64,000 nt of DNA, taken from IMG/VR virus record IMGVR_UViG_3300049460_000123, positions 1 through 64,000 of that record; one strand, written 5' to 3'. Of the stretch, positions 25,380-33,294 are shown piece by piece (position 1 is the first letter of the stretch; every line of letters starts with the position of its first letter). Under the pieces are notes generated by a model that ran no database searches, had not been told where the DNA came from, and was given only the letters and a program-made list of their open reading frames with translations. The DNA comes from a virus. Made by a program: the position numbers and the translations under genes.

Positions 25380-25983
25380 GCGCCTGCTCAGTCGGGTTCT
25401 GCACGTGCCAGTCGATCAGCGCGTTGAGTTGGTTGCGGCAATCAGCATACTGCCCTGAGTTTTGGACGGAGTTGCCGAGGACGTCTTGAGTTGAAACGGT
25501 TGACCTAACAAGATCGGCTTCGGCGGCCGAACCAGCAGGGACGCCGGCGGCGCCGGACACGTCATGTTTGACGGTAGGATCGAGGGCGTCGTCCCACAGC
25601 CGGACAAAACCCCAAGTGTAAATAGCATCAGGAATAGCGATAGACGGCGCACCGGCAGTCTCCTTATAAACGGTAGTCACTTTCGGGATTTCCTTCACAA
25701 CCGTCACCGTGACCGTCTTGACGTTTGCTTTCTCGAGCTCGAGATCCGCCGCCAGCTTGTTACCGCGCGAATTGGCGACGTCGATCTTTCCTTGCCAGGC
25801 GTCATCCGCCTTTTTCTGTGCGGCCGCATACGTCGCCGCGTCGCGCGCGCCGCGCGTGCTATCACCTTCGTAATAGCCGAATGCGCCGGCCGCGCCGATC
25901 GCGAGCACTACGCCCAGCAGCGCCCACGGAAGGAAGGAGCCTCCGCCGGCGACCTTTGCCACATCTGCCACGACATCACTCAT
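25363..25983 (-). CDS. Rz: Rz-like inner-membrane spanin subunit
   Basis: A 206-residue protein with an N-terminal transmembrane helix (WALLGVVLAIGAAGAFGYY, ~res 20-38), then a long helical, Lys/Ala-rich periplasmic part (~res 45-105). This is the i-spanin layout. Together with the nested lipoprotein it would bridge and fuse inner and outer membranes in the last step of lysis, which places the host among Gram-negatives. The gene overlaps the holin candidate upstream by 8 bp. Confidence 0.82.
   Translation of the reverse strand: MSDVVADVAKVAGGGSFLPWALLGVVLAIGAAGAFGYYEGDSTRGARDAATYAAAQKKADDAWQGKIDVANSRGNKLAADLELEKANVKTVTVTVVKEIPKVTTVYKETAGAPSIAIPDAIYTWGFVRLWDDALDPTVKHDVSGAAGVPAGSAAEADLVRSTVSTQDVLGNSVQNSGQYADCRNQLNALIDWHVQNPTEQAQKSPQ
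25416..25652 (-). CDS. Rz1: Rz1-like outer-membrane lipoprotein, nested inside Rz
   Basis: A 78-residue protein from GTG 25652, wholly inside the Rz gene in another frame. It begins with a signal sequence ending in the lipobox LSGC (cysteine at residue 19) and is then proline-rich (PAPPASLLVRPPKP), as o-spanins are. The nested arrangement is the same as in lambda Rz/Rz1. Confidence 0.82.
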   Translation of the reverse strand: MRRLSLFLMLFTLGVLSGCGTTPSILPSNMTCPAPPASLLVRPPKPILLGQPFQLKTSSATPSKTQGSMLIAATNSTR

Positions 25984-26245
25984 GATTGCCCCTCAAATCG
26001 TCCGTACGCGCCTTGAATGCCACGCCACCGGCGAGCATCGCCATACCGCCGAACATCGCCGCGAACCCGGTACCGAACGCCATCGGATCCCAGTGACCAT
26101 GAAACGCCGCCCATACGGAATTGCCGATGAATGCCGGAATACCCGTCACCGACAGCGCGGCGCCGCCGCATCGGAACGGGCAGAAACTCGTCCCGTCGTT
26201 TTCCGTCAGACAGTCATGAATCAGCTTTTTGATCTGTGCCAGCAC
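25976..26245 (-). CDS. membrane protein, holin candidate
   Basis: An 89-residue protein from GTG 26245, just 1 bp after the endolysin stop, with GGGAG upstream. It has two hydrophobic stretches (ALSVTGIPAFIGNSVWAAF and FGTGFAAMFGGMAMLAGGVAF) joined by a short GHWDP turn and ends in a charged tail, the layout of a two-span class II holin. Position between endolysin and spanins supports this. Cysteines near residues 12 and 23 are atypical. Confidence 0.6.
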   Translation of the reverse strand: MLAQIKKLIHDCLTENDGTSFCPFRCGGAALSVTGIPAFIGNSVWAAFHGHWDPMAFGTGFAAMFGGMAMLAGGVAFKARTDDLRGNHE

Positions 26246-26246
26246 G

Positions 26247-26906
26247 TCACACTCCCAAGGTTTTTTGAGCCCGCGCATAAGCCGCGAGGCGATCGGCTTG
26301 GCCGATAGGCGTCGCCGGCGAATTCGGATTGCCCAGGTTGATCGCCTTGCTGATAGCCGTGATCTGGCCGGCATCGGCGAACTTGTTCAGGTGATTCACG
26401 GACCAGAACCACGCGGCCGACAGCGCACCCGCCTGCGGTTGCTCGAGCAGCTCCGGATGCGAGACCAGGTCCATGCCGATCGCGGCCGCACATGCCGCGT
26501 AATTGGCGCGCCCCGTGATCTGTATCGGGCCGCGCCCACGGAACGCCCAGCCGTCGCCGCTCGACTCCGGACCGTTTCCGTTTCGGTCCGCGTAGCAGTT
26601 GTTCGCGATCGCCTGCGGATTGCGATTCAGGCGCAGCGCCAGCGCGTTCGGAGCGCCGCCGCGCTTGCCAGTTACCGAGTAACGATCCCAGGTGTTGGCG
26701 AGACCCTGCGCGCCGTAGTTCAGATTTTCAACGTGAGCATTCAGGCCGGCGCTTTCGACGCCAATCTCAGCGAGGAACGCAGCGACGCGCAGAGGCGTAT
26801 TGATCTCGAAGCGATCGCAAGCAGCTTGCAGCGGGACGAGCCAGAGCGCTGCATTCGACGCGGACGCGCCGCATACTACCTGGATGAGAGGAGCAGTCAG
26901 GTTCAT
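26247..26906 (-). CDS. GH19 (chitinase-like) endolysin
   Basis: A 219-residue protein: RVAAFLAEIGVESAGLNAHVENLNYGAQGL, followed by YADRNGNGPESSGDGWAFRGRGPIQITGRANYA. The first Glu of IGVESAG and the GRGPIQITGRANY block are diagnostic of the GH19/lysozyme-like fold used by many phage endolysins. It cleaves peptidoglycan glycan strands. There is no signal peptide, so release depends on a holin. Confidence 0.92.
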   Translation of the reverse strand: MNLTAPLIQVVCGASASNAALWLVPLQAACDRFEINTPLRVAAFLAEIGVESAGLNAHVENLNYGAQGLANTWDRYSVTGKRGGAPNALALRLNRNPQAIANNCYADRNGNGPESSGDGWAFRGRGPIQITGRANYAACAAAIGMDLVSHPELLEQPQAGALSAAWFWSVNHLNKFADAGQITAISKAINLGNPNSPATPIGQADRLAAYARAQKTLGV

Positions 26907-27271
26907 GGCTTATCGGCCTTCCCATCAAGACGGCGATGCAGACTATCGAGCTTGTTAGAGAAGTCACGATTCATATCGCGGATGCCTTCCGTGAGACTTT
27001 TGATCGCCTGATTCAGCCCTTCAATCGCCTGCGTGAGCGCGCCTTGAGTCACGTAGTGCTCAGCCACGTAGAGCTTGTAGTCCGAGAGCTCGCGCGAGAT
27101 TGCATCGCTTTTCTGGTCTGCATCTTTAGCCGCCTTCTCCGCCGCCCTATTGCCCTCATCCGCTTTCTTGCGAACATCGAGATACAAGAACCAGAGCACT
27201 GTGCCTATACCTGCCAATAGCAGCCCGCACGCCGTCACTGCTACCGTCGTCCAATCCATTTCCTTCCCCAT
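26903..27271 (-). CDS. membrane-anchored coiled-coil protein in the lysis cassette
   Basis: A 122-residue protein with one transmembrane helix (VAVTACGLLLAGIGTVLWFLYL, ~res 10-31), then a charged coiled coil. It overlaps the endolysin by ATGA, so it is part of the lysis cassette and may be a holin, pinholin or antiholin. ATG 27259 is an alternative start, with a GGGGAAGG just before it. Confidence 0.65.
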   Translation of the reverse strand: MGKEMDWTTVAVTACGLLLAGIGTVLWFLYLDVRKKADEGNRAAEKAAKDADQKSDAISRELSDYKLYVAEHYVTQGALTQAIEGLNQAIKSLTEGIRDMNRDFSNKLDSLHRRLDGKADKP

Positions 27272-27302
27272 TCAAAACAAGCCGTCATGAACCGATTCTC
27301 GT

Positions 27303-27310
27303 GTCACGAC
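27303..27310 (-). promoter_or_regulatory. GTCGTGAC promoter motif before the lysis cassette
   Basis: GTCGTGAC, then AC and GAGAAT as the -10-like box; 14 nt after the octamer is ATG 27288, which opens a 15-codon out-of-frame ORF running past the lysis gene start at 27271. Confidence 0.55.
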
Positions 27311-27315
27311 ACCGC

Positions 27316-27579
27316 TTAATCAGCCTCGCTGCCCTCAGTCGGTTGAATGCTGTTGGTGCAGTGATTCGTGTTGAGCCAGTTCAGGACGACGCACATGAGG
27401 CGACAGCCCGCGCACTTGCCGAGCTTCACGTTTTTTCCGAAGACAGACGACAGCCGTTCGCGCGGATCGCCAAAGCGCGCCGAGGGATCGGGGCAAAGGA
27501 GGAGATTCAGGAGAGGACCGGCGACAGCGTTTGCCGCTTGGTCGAGGATGAGGAGAAGATTCCAGAAATACCGAGCCAT
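27316..27579 (-). CDS. small cysteine-containing lysis-region protein
   Basis: An 87-residue protein starting MARYFWNLLLILDQAANAV, with CAGC near residue 56, a further cysteine near 63 and HC near 74. The pattern is recognisable as a small family found in lysis or tail regions of proteobacterial phages, with the same N-terminal YxWNLLLxLDQxAN and C-terminal HCxxSI. The function of the family is not known to me. Confidence 0.7.
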   Translation of the reverse strand: MARYFWNLLLILDQAANAVAGPLLNLLLCPDPSARFGDPRERLSSVFGKNVKLGKCAGCRLMCVVLNWLNTNHCTNSIQPTEGSEAD

Positions 27580-27617
27580 TCGATCCGCCTATGCCGAGGA
27601 CATGGTCAGATGATGTC

Positions 27618-27625
27618 GTCACGAC
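27618..27625 (-). promoter_or_regulatory. GTCGTGAC promoter motif
   Basis: Octamer, GA, CATCAT box, and ATG 27603 exactly 14 nt downstream. That ATG opens a four-residue ORF (MSSA, then TAG), and the gene starts at 27579. Confidence 0.55.
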
Positions 27626-27700
27626 TACCAGGTGCAGTTCTGACTGTTTTCCGCTCCTGTGGCAAAATGCGATCTCCGCCACAGGGATACAGAGGGAAAA

Positions 27701-27892
27701 ATGGAATGGATTGATGCGAATGAGAATCCACCGACCGCATACGATGACTATGTATGCTTGGTGCGAGGAAAAATGGCCGTAGCGACACTTCGCGAATATC
27801 TCTATGACGTGAAGCGGCCGAATTGGAGCGTCGAGGGCGTGACGCATTACCTGAAGGATGTGCCACTGCCCCCTTACGAAGGTTCTAGATAG
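27701..27892 (+). CDS. DUF551-like small protein, reversed in the late block (moron)
   Basis: A 63-residue protein: MEWIDANENPPTAYDDYVC at the start and VTHYLKDVPLPP near the end match the short DUF551 family often carried by phages. It has AGAGGGA 6 nt before ATG 27701 and a possible promoter of its own (CTGACT, 17 nt, CAAAAT ending near 27668). It runs against all neighbours and is flanked by a GTCGTGAC motif, as expected of an independently transcribed added gene. Confidence 0.72.
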   Translation: MEWIDANENPPTAYDDYVCLVRGKMAVATLREYLYDVKRPNWSVEGVTHYLKDVPLPPYEGSR

Positions 27893-27907
27893 TGTGCAAG
27901 TTGGCGA

Positions 27908-28102
27908 TTACAGCGGGGCAGGAGGAGCAGGAGATAGCGCCTGAACCTCCGGAATCATTGCGGCGTAATACGACACATACCGGCTATCGGAAAGGGGTAC
28001 TTGCTCCTGATGCGGCCAGGTATCGGTAGATTGTTCCCACCACGACCAGCCGCAGACCTGCGTAAGCGCCCCGTCTGAAAACTGCAACCAGATTTTTTCC
28101 AT
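27908..28102 (-). CDS. small tail-fibre-associated protein
   Basis: A 64-residue protein, aromatic-rich (VCGWSWWEQSTDTWPHQEQ), with a proline-rich C-terminus. It begins 2 bp after the fibre stop, so it is probably a fibre assembly or tip protein. The family was not recognised. Confidence 0.55.
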   Translation of the reverse strand: MEKIWLQFSDGALTQVCGWSWWEQSTDTWPHQEQVPLSDSRYVSYYAAMIPEVQALSPAPPAPL

Positions 28103-28104
28103 TC

Positions 28105-29616
28105 TTAAATCTCGTAAGAGTTGACAACAACCGTGTATGTGGGCGTCCCGGTGTTGACGGTCGAACTGTAGAACATGCGCTGCGACGTGCTGAGTTTCAT
28201 TCGGGTAATCAGCACCTTGTTTGAAGCGGCGCCAGTGGTGGCGATACCAACATCTTGCGCGCCAGTGCCGGCTATGCTCGAATAAACCGTCAAAGTAACT
28301 GTGCCTGCGGCAGAGTTGGCCGCAGTAATCGAGCCAGAAAAACTCTTGGCATTCAGCGGCACGGCCAAATTGTTCACCATCGTCGGCGTCGCCGCGACGG
28401 TATTCGTCGACATAGCGGTGACGCCGACGATGTCAACTGAGCGATCCGTCACCGTGCAAGGCACAATCAGCCCGGACGCATTCGTGGGAAGTACCGTCAG
28501 CAACGCGCTCATTGTGTAACCGGACGGCATATTGGCGCCCGTGTACGTTTCATTCAGCAGCGATGATGCATTTACGCCCAACACCGCTTCGGTCGAAGTT
28601 GTCGGGTTATAAATGGCATAAATACCGACAAATCCAGATACGGGAAGGCTACCCGTATCCATCCCGTTTGCGCCAGTATGGGTGCCGTCGAAAGTGACGT
28701 TTAGCCCGGCGATCGTCGCTTTCAGGCCGCCAATCAATATGGATTCAACTTGAACTTCGGCCGCCGCAACAACAATCGCAGAACCCGCCGAAGTCAGGCG
28801 CATCGAAAGATTGCGCACTAAACCAACAACGCCAGTAAGTTGCCCAAACTGAACGGCCTGATTGCTTGCAGTAGCAGGGGCGACCGCAAAGACCTGTGAT
28901 GCGCTTCCGTTTAACGCTGCAAAGCCACTCGTAATGGCATTAACTGCAGCCGTGACGAATGCGGTGTTTGAGACCTTGGTCGAGTTGTCGCCTGCCGTCG
29001 GCGTCGGCGTCGTAGGCGTTCCGGTCAGCGCGACGTTGACGAAGTCATTAGTCTGCAACTGCACGTTAGTCCCGTCCGAGAACACCTCGACGGACTTGCC
29101 CTGTGTGACAGCGACGCCGGATCCGGCCGCCGTCTTGATCGTCAGCGTGAACGCGCCAGTCGTGGCGTTCCAAACCGTCCACTGACCAGTCGGCGCCGGC
29201 ACGATAACGGAAATGTTCGCCGTGAGCGCGCCCGTGAACTTCAGGGTGCCTCGCCCGGCCTCGATCGCCGTGAGCGTCACGTTTGCGCCGCCGGCGACGC
29301 TCTTGGTCGTGATCCCATTGACCGTGCCTTGCACGAACGCAGTCGTCGGGACATTCGTCGAATTGTCGCCGATCGCCGGTGACGATTGCAGCGTCGGCGT
29401 GCCCGTGAAACTCGGCGAGTCGAGCGGCGCCACCGTCGGCGGAATGAACGTCCCAGCCTCGAGAGCGTCGACGTGTTGCTTCAGATACGCGGTACGATTC
29501 GCCAGGCTAAGCAGCGGTTTATTCGACACCGCACCGACGCCGCCGTCTACCGGATCGATAATCTCGAGCTGGTAAATCCCCGCGTCATATACTGGCAGTT
29601 CAGGTTGATTCGCCAT
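28105..29616 (-). CDS. tail fibre protein
   Basis: A 503-residue protein with a conserved-type N-terminus (PVYDAGIYQLEIIDPVDGG ... LANRTAYLKQHVDALE) that should attach to the baseplate. It is followed by repeats containing AxGDNSTxVxxTAFVxxxVNxI (residues ~80-100 and ~205-230), typical of collar fibres, and a Thr/Ser/Ala-rich beta C-terminal half. It likely binds the host surface receptor. Codon use in the distal part is more AT-rich than in the N-terminus, consistent with exchange of receptor domains. Confidence 0.85.
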   Translation of the reverse strand: MANQPELPVYDAGIYQLEIIDPVDGGVGAVSNKPLLSLANRTAYLKQHVDALEAGTFIPPTVAPLDSPSFTGTPTLQSSPAIGDNSTNVPTTAFVQGTVNGITTKSVAGGANVTLTAIEAGRGTLKFTGALTANISVIVPAPTGQWTVWNATTGAFTLTIKTAAGSGVAVTQGKSVEVFSDGTNVQLQTNDFVNVALTGTPTTPTPTAGDNSTKVSNTAFVTAAVNAITSGFAALNGSASQVFAVAPATASNQAVQFGQLTGVVGLVRNLSMRLTSAGSAIVVAAAEVQVESILIGGLKATIAGLNVTFDGTHTGANGMDTGSLPVSGFVGIYAIYNPTTSTEAVLGVNASSLLNETYTGANMPSGYTMSALLTVLPTNASGLIVPCTVTDRSVDIVGVTAMSTNTVAATPTMVNNLAVPLNAKSFSGSITAANSAAGTVTLTVYSSIAGTGAQDVGIATTGAASNKVLITRMKLSTSQRMFYSSTVNTGTPTYTVVVNSYEI

Positions 29617-29626
29617 CCCTCAGTCC

Positions 29627-30079
29627 TTAGAACGAAATCGTCCACGTACCCGAGAACGTCAGGTCCGTGTCTTTGTTGAGCGGCGCCGTCCGCGTTTTCC
29701 GCGCATACAGCGCGCCACTGGCAGTAAGCAGTCCGAATTCAGAAATAGCCTTTCCGTTCGCCTCGCCAGTGCCGAGCGAGAACGCATACTGGACTTGGTT
29801 CGTCTGCGGATAGGAGTGGCCGTCTACAGCCTTGATATACGCGCTGGTGAGCACCGAGTTGCTGAACACAGGTGCAACCGCGCTCGTGCCGAACCCGATC
29901 TGCGTAACGCTCTGCCCCGTCACGTCGCCGCCGAGCAGCCTGGCGTGCGCCTGTTGCGAGCCGATTACGACCAGGTTCTTTTCTTCGAATACTTCGATGA
30001 GCTTGCCGGCGCGGCGAACTTCCAGGTAGAAGTCGCCGCGCGGCTTACGCTCAAAATCATCCCGTAGGGAAAGGTTCAT
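29627..30079 (-). CDS. tail/fibre-associated structural protein
   Basis: A 150-residue protein from ATG 30079, with GGAGG 5 nt upstream. It has FYLEVRRAGKLIEVFEEKNLVV near the start, a GFGTSAVAP loop and a C-terminal TDLTFSGTWTISF beta-segment. It lies between the baseplate gene and the fibre and probably links the two. Longer in-frame extensions overlap the upstream gene and the promoter motif. Confidence 0.65.
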   Translation of the reverse strand: MNLSLRDDFERKPRGDFYLEVRRAGKLIEVFEEKNLVVIGSQQAHARLLGGDVTGQSVTQIGFGTSAVAPVFSNSVLTSAYIKAVDGHSYPQTNQVQYAFSLGTGEANGKAISEFGLLTASGALYARKTRTAPLNKDTDLTFSGTWTISF

Positions 30080-30110
30080 CCACGCCTCCATTCTATTAAT
30101 GGAGTGTGCT

Positions 30111-30118
30111 GTCACGAC
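30111..30118 (-). promoter_or_regulatory. GTCGTGAC promoter motif before the fibre genes
   Basis: Octamer, AG, CACACT box; 14 nt downstream is ATA rather than ATG. The gene that follows (start 30079) does have a Shine-Dalgarno sequence, so a normal short leader is expected here. Confidence 0.55.
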
Positions 30119-30122
30119 CGAA

Positions 30123-31226
30123 TTACAAGGACTCCACGACAGTAGTTCCGCCCACTCTGAATATCGAACCGTCGTACCGTCGAACTCCGTTGTAGCGGTA
30201 GTCGTAGACGATCGTGATCGACTCGTCATCCGAGGGAGCCGTCAGCGTATCGGCGAAAGGCGCGAGCGCCGCCGCGCCGGCGAGCGCGTCCGTCGGCGCC
30301 GTGAGCGTGTCAGCGAATGCCATGCTGGCTTGCAGCAGCGTGAATGCATCCGTCGGCGGCGTCAGCGCGTCGGTCAGCGCCGAGCCCGTCAGCGACAGAG
30401 AGCGCATCTGAGTGCCCGCGTCGCGCAGCTTGTTGACCAGATCCTTCACGATCTGCGTGAACGCCGCGACGTCACCGCCGTTGATCAGGTCATAGGCATA
30501 TGTGACGTCAAACAGACCGTACAGAGGCTTGGCCGAGGCGCTATATGTGTGCGAGCCGTCGCGCGTGATAACGCCGTTGTAAAGCGGAAACGTCGGCCCG
30601 TACAGAGTCACGTCTGTCACGGTCGAGACCTGGCCGGTATATGCCTGGATCGCCAGCTCGATCGCGACGTTGTTTCCGCGTGGCCGCAGCACTTCGGCGA
30701 TGATGCGCGGCCCGTAGCTCGCATCCAGCTCGCCCGGCAAGCGCGGCACGCCATAGTAGGAGCCCAGCAAGTCGAGCCACTCGTTGGACGCCGTAGTCGT
30801 GCTCATCTGCTTGAGCATCTCGCCGATCTGCGTTTGCGCCTGCTCGAGCTCGTTCGACTGCGAATCCATGTACGACCACAGCACGTTCGTGTAGCCGTAC
30901 AGGTGATCGCCGTTCGACGTGTTGATGTCGTTCGAACCGTCCATCAGGACGAGCGCCTTCAGCGTCGACAATTGCGACGTGTCCGCATACACGACTGAAT
31001 AGCCGTCCTGCATCGACAGGAACACGACGAGTTGACCGACCGTGTATTGCGAGAGATCGATCGTCAGGTTTTGGCCCGACCCGCCCGTGACCGTCGTACT
31101 CAGGAACCCGTCCGCGATCGCCCATGTCATGCCGCCGTCGTACTTCAGGCGAATGGCGAGGAACTCATGCGGATCCTTGTCGAATACCTTGTGCAGGTAT
31201 CCGAGCAGCTTTTTAGTGAATTTCAT
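30123..31226 (-). CDS. baseplate protein (P2 gpI-type position)
   Basis: A 367-residue protein following the J-like gene (ATGA overlap). It has LELxQ-like helical segments (SQSNELEQAQTQIGEMLKQM, ~res 122-141) and EWLDLLGSYYGVPRLPGELDASYGPRI, which resembles the tail-protein I family that caps the baseplate wedge, and a beta-rich C-terminus. The proteins immediately downstream are fibres, as in P2. Confidence 0.7.
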   Translation of the reverse strand: MKFTKKLLGYLHKVFDKDPHEFLAIRLKYDGGMTWAIADGFLSTTVTGGSGQNLTIDLSQYTVGQLVVFLSMQDGYSVVYADTSQLSTLKALVLMDGSNDINTSNGDHLYGYTNVLWSYMDSQSNELEQAQTQIGEMLKQMSTTTASNEWLDLLGSYYGVPRLPGELDASYGPRIIAEVLRPRGNNVAIELAIQAYTGQVSTVTDVTLYGPTFPLYNGVITRDGSHTYSASAKPLYGLFDVTYAYDLINGGDVAAFTQIVKDLVNKLRDAGTQMRSLSLTGSALTDALTPPTDAFTLLQASMAFADTLTAPTDALAGAAALAPFADTLTAPSDDESITIVYDYRYNGVRRYDGSIFRVGGTTVVESL

Positions 31227-32668
31227 CAGGCGATCGCCACCGTGCCGGGCATCAGTTTTTGAGTTTTCGACGTCGTCACGTCCGCGAGGCGCGCGGTCGA
31301 CACCGCCGGCGGCACTTCGCCAGCGACAAGTCCAGACACCGGCTCGACATATCCGCTACCGATACCCAGCAGCGCGGAATTCTGCTTTTGCAGATTTGCC
31401 GGCGTCGTGCCGACATAGACATTCCATCCGGACACGCCCGCGAGCACCGGCGGAGACGCAACCGTGAGGACGTTGTTCGCCAGCACGGCGAGAGACTGCA
31501 CCGAAGACGGCAGCGTCTCGCCGGCGGCCGTGATGTACGTCGTCTGTACGTAATAGGTCTGTGCGGCAAGCGAGCCGCTCACGATCTGGCCGAGCACCGG
31601 CGCCACCGGCACCGATACGTCGGCAGGCACGAAATTGTCCACGCCCGTGATCGACTTGATAATTGCAATCAGATCCGCAACCTGGAACGGTTGACCGATA
31701 CCAATGCCGACGATATAGGCCGCCGCCGCCGCATTCGCCGCAGTGTCGAGCGTAGCCAGGTCGAAGCCCGGTAGCGGCGTAATGGCGCCCGCGATGTTGA
31801 GCGGGATCTCCGTCGCGGCGAAAATGTCCACGTGCACGCCGGCCGCTTTCCATCCCGGCACCTTGTTGCCGTTTGCGTCGGTATAGCCATAGACGACTTT
31901 TTGCGCCTGCGTTACCAGTGCGCTCGAGGTGTTGCCTACACCGTTGTGGATGTAGCACTGCACCAGGCCGACCGGCTGAGTGTTGTCCGTCTCGTATGGT
32001 TCGACCACCGAAGCCGATACGACTTTCTCCGTCACGTTGCCGAGCGCATCAACAATCTGCGTCGTCGTCAGTCCGTACTGGATCGCGAGCGGCGTGCCGC
32101 GCGGCAGGGACGCAATAAACGCATTGAACCGGATCTGACGTGCTGCGGGCGTCTCCGCGTCGAGACCATTGATAAACGGCGAAAGGTTTGCAGCCGATAC
32201 AAAGCCATTCGGCGCCGGCACGGGCGTGAAGGCAACGACCGATGCGAGATTACCCACCGAGCCCGCGACGTTGGCCGCGACAAGGACGTCCCCGAACGTG
32301 CTACCGGCCGGGATCGTCACGTCGGACTGCGACGTGTAGGAAACGGATCCACCAGGAAACGAAAACGTCGTCCCGGCCGCGATCACCTGCGGAGACGGAC
32401 TGCTCGTGATCACGACACGCACCAGGCCGCCCGCATCGTTTGCCGGCAGAGCGGCGAACTGGAACGAGTTGTAGGTCGCGACTTGCACCGCCTCGATCAG
32501 ACCGTTGAGCATCTGCTGATAGAGCTCGTCGAGCTCCATCGCCGGCGCCTCGACGATTGTCCGCCCGATCGCACCCTCGTTGAAGTCCGTAATCGTCGAC
32601 TGCGTCCCCTTCATCCAATTGATCATTGAGATGACGATCGACGCGAAGTCCTTGACCTGAAATGCCAT
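31226..32668 (-). CDS. baseplate J-like wedge protein with FN3-like insert
   Basis: A 480-residue protein with the J-family N-terminus (DFNEGAIGRTIVEAPAMELDELYQQ), then GLVRVVITSSPSPQVIAAGTTF, LSPFINGLDAETPAARQIRFNAFI and VHVDIFAATEIPLNI. Residues ~370-455 (SLAAQTYYVQTTYITAAGE ... VSGWNVYVG) look like a fibronectin-III-type domain added at the C-terminus. J proteins form the periphery of the contractile baseplate. Confidence 0.87.
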   Translation of the reverse strand: MAFQVKDFASIVISMINWMKGTQSTITDFNEGAIGRTIVEAPAMELDELYQQMLNGLIEAVQVATYNSFQFAALPANDAGGLVRVVITSSPSPQVIAAGTTFSFPGGSVSYTSQSDVTIPAGSTFGDVLVAANVAGSVGNLASVVAFTPVPAPNGFVSAANLSPFINGLDAETPAARQIRFNAFIASLPRGTPLAIQYGLTTTQIVDALGNVTEKVVSASVVEPYETDNTQPVGLVQCYIHNGVGNTSSALVTQAQKVVYGYTDANGNKVPGWKAAGVHVDIFAATEIPLNIAGAITPLPGFDLATLDTAANAAAAAYIVGIGIGQPFQVADLIAIIKSITGVDNFVPADVSVPVAPVLGQIVSGSLAAQTYYVQTTYITAAGETLPSSVQSLAVLANNVLTVASPPVLAGVSGWNVYVGTTPANLQKQNSALLGIGSGYVEPVSGLVAGEVPPAVSTARLADVTTSKTQKLMPGTVAIA

Positions 32669-32676
32669 TTTTATCC

Positions 32677-33294
32677 CTACGAACTTGCAACTACCTGGAT
32701 TGATTGACCGGCGACAGGAATCGCCTCGACGCTCACCTCGAGCACATCACCGTTCACAGTCGCGACCGCCTGCGAGACACTCGCGATGCGCGGATCCGCC
32801 AGCACAGCGCCCTTAGCGGTCGACGCGGCGAGCAGTCGCGATGCCGAGGTGCTAACCCGGCCGATCAGCGTCTTGAGGAGCGATCCATAGCGAGGGTGAA
32901 ACATGAGATCGCCCTGCTGAGTCTCGATGCGATTCTTCAGCGCTTGGCGCAGATTCGCGCGCCCCGTCACTGATGCGAAGTCGCCATTCGAATTCGCGGC
33001 GAGCAGTCCATTGGTGAGCGCGATGTCGGTCCCGAAAACCTGGCTTGGATCCGTCGTCGACGCGACCGCCGTCGGCGCCGGAATGAGGATCTGTGCGCCC
33101 GTGAGAAGCACGCCCGGCCCAGCCTGATTCGGATCATCCGTGAGGTACGGATAAACCAGGTTGTTCGGGTAAATGAGCAGCGTCCACTTCGACGCGTCGC
33201 CCATCGCGCGCGCCGCGACCTTTTGCAGTGTGTCGCCGCGCTGCGTCAGAACGAACGTGAATCCGTTCAGCGGGGTATCGAATGGCGTCGTCAT
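32677..33294 (-). CDS. LysM-containing gp25-like baseplate wedge protein
   Basis: A 205-residue protein fusing a LysM-like N-terminus (FTFVLTQRGDTLQKVAARAMGD) to a gp25/W-like wedge domain with GRANLRQALKNRIETQQGDLMFHPRYGSLL. LysM units in baseplate proteins help the tube contact peptidoglycan or act as assembly modules. Overlap with the upstream gene is 4 bp. Confidence 0.8.
   Translation of the reverse strand: MTTPFDTPLNGFTFVLTQRGDTLQKVAARAMGDASKWTLLIYPNNLVYPYLTDDPNQAGPGVLLTGAQILIPAPTAVASTTDPSQVFGTDIALTNGLLAANSNGDFASVTGRANLRQALKNRIETQQGDLMFHPRYGSLLKTLIGRVSTSASRLLAASTAKGAVLADPRIASVSQAVATVNGDVLEVSVEAIPVAGQSIQVVASS

Noticed and set aside
25416-25652. The nested frame in Rz taken as a shadow
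   Set aside because: It has a lipobox signal peptide and a proline-rich body, exactly what Rz1 should look like, so it is kept as a gene.
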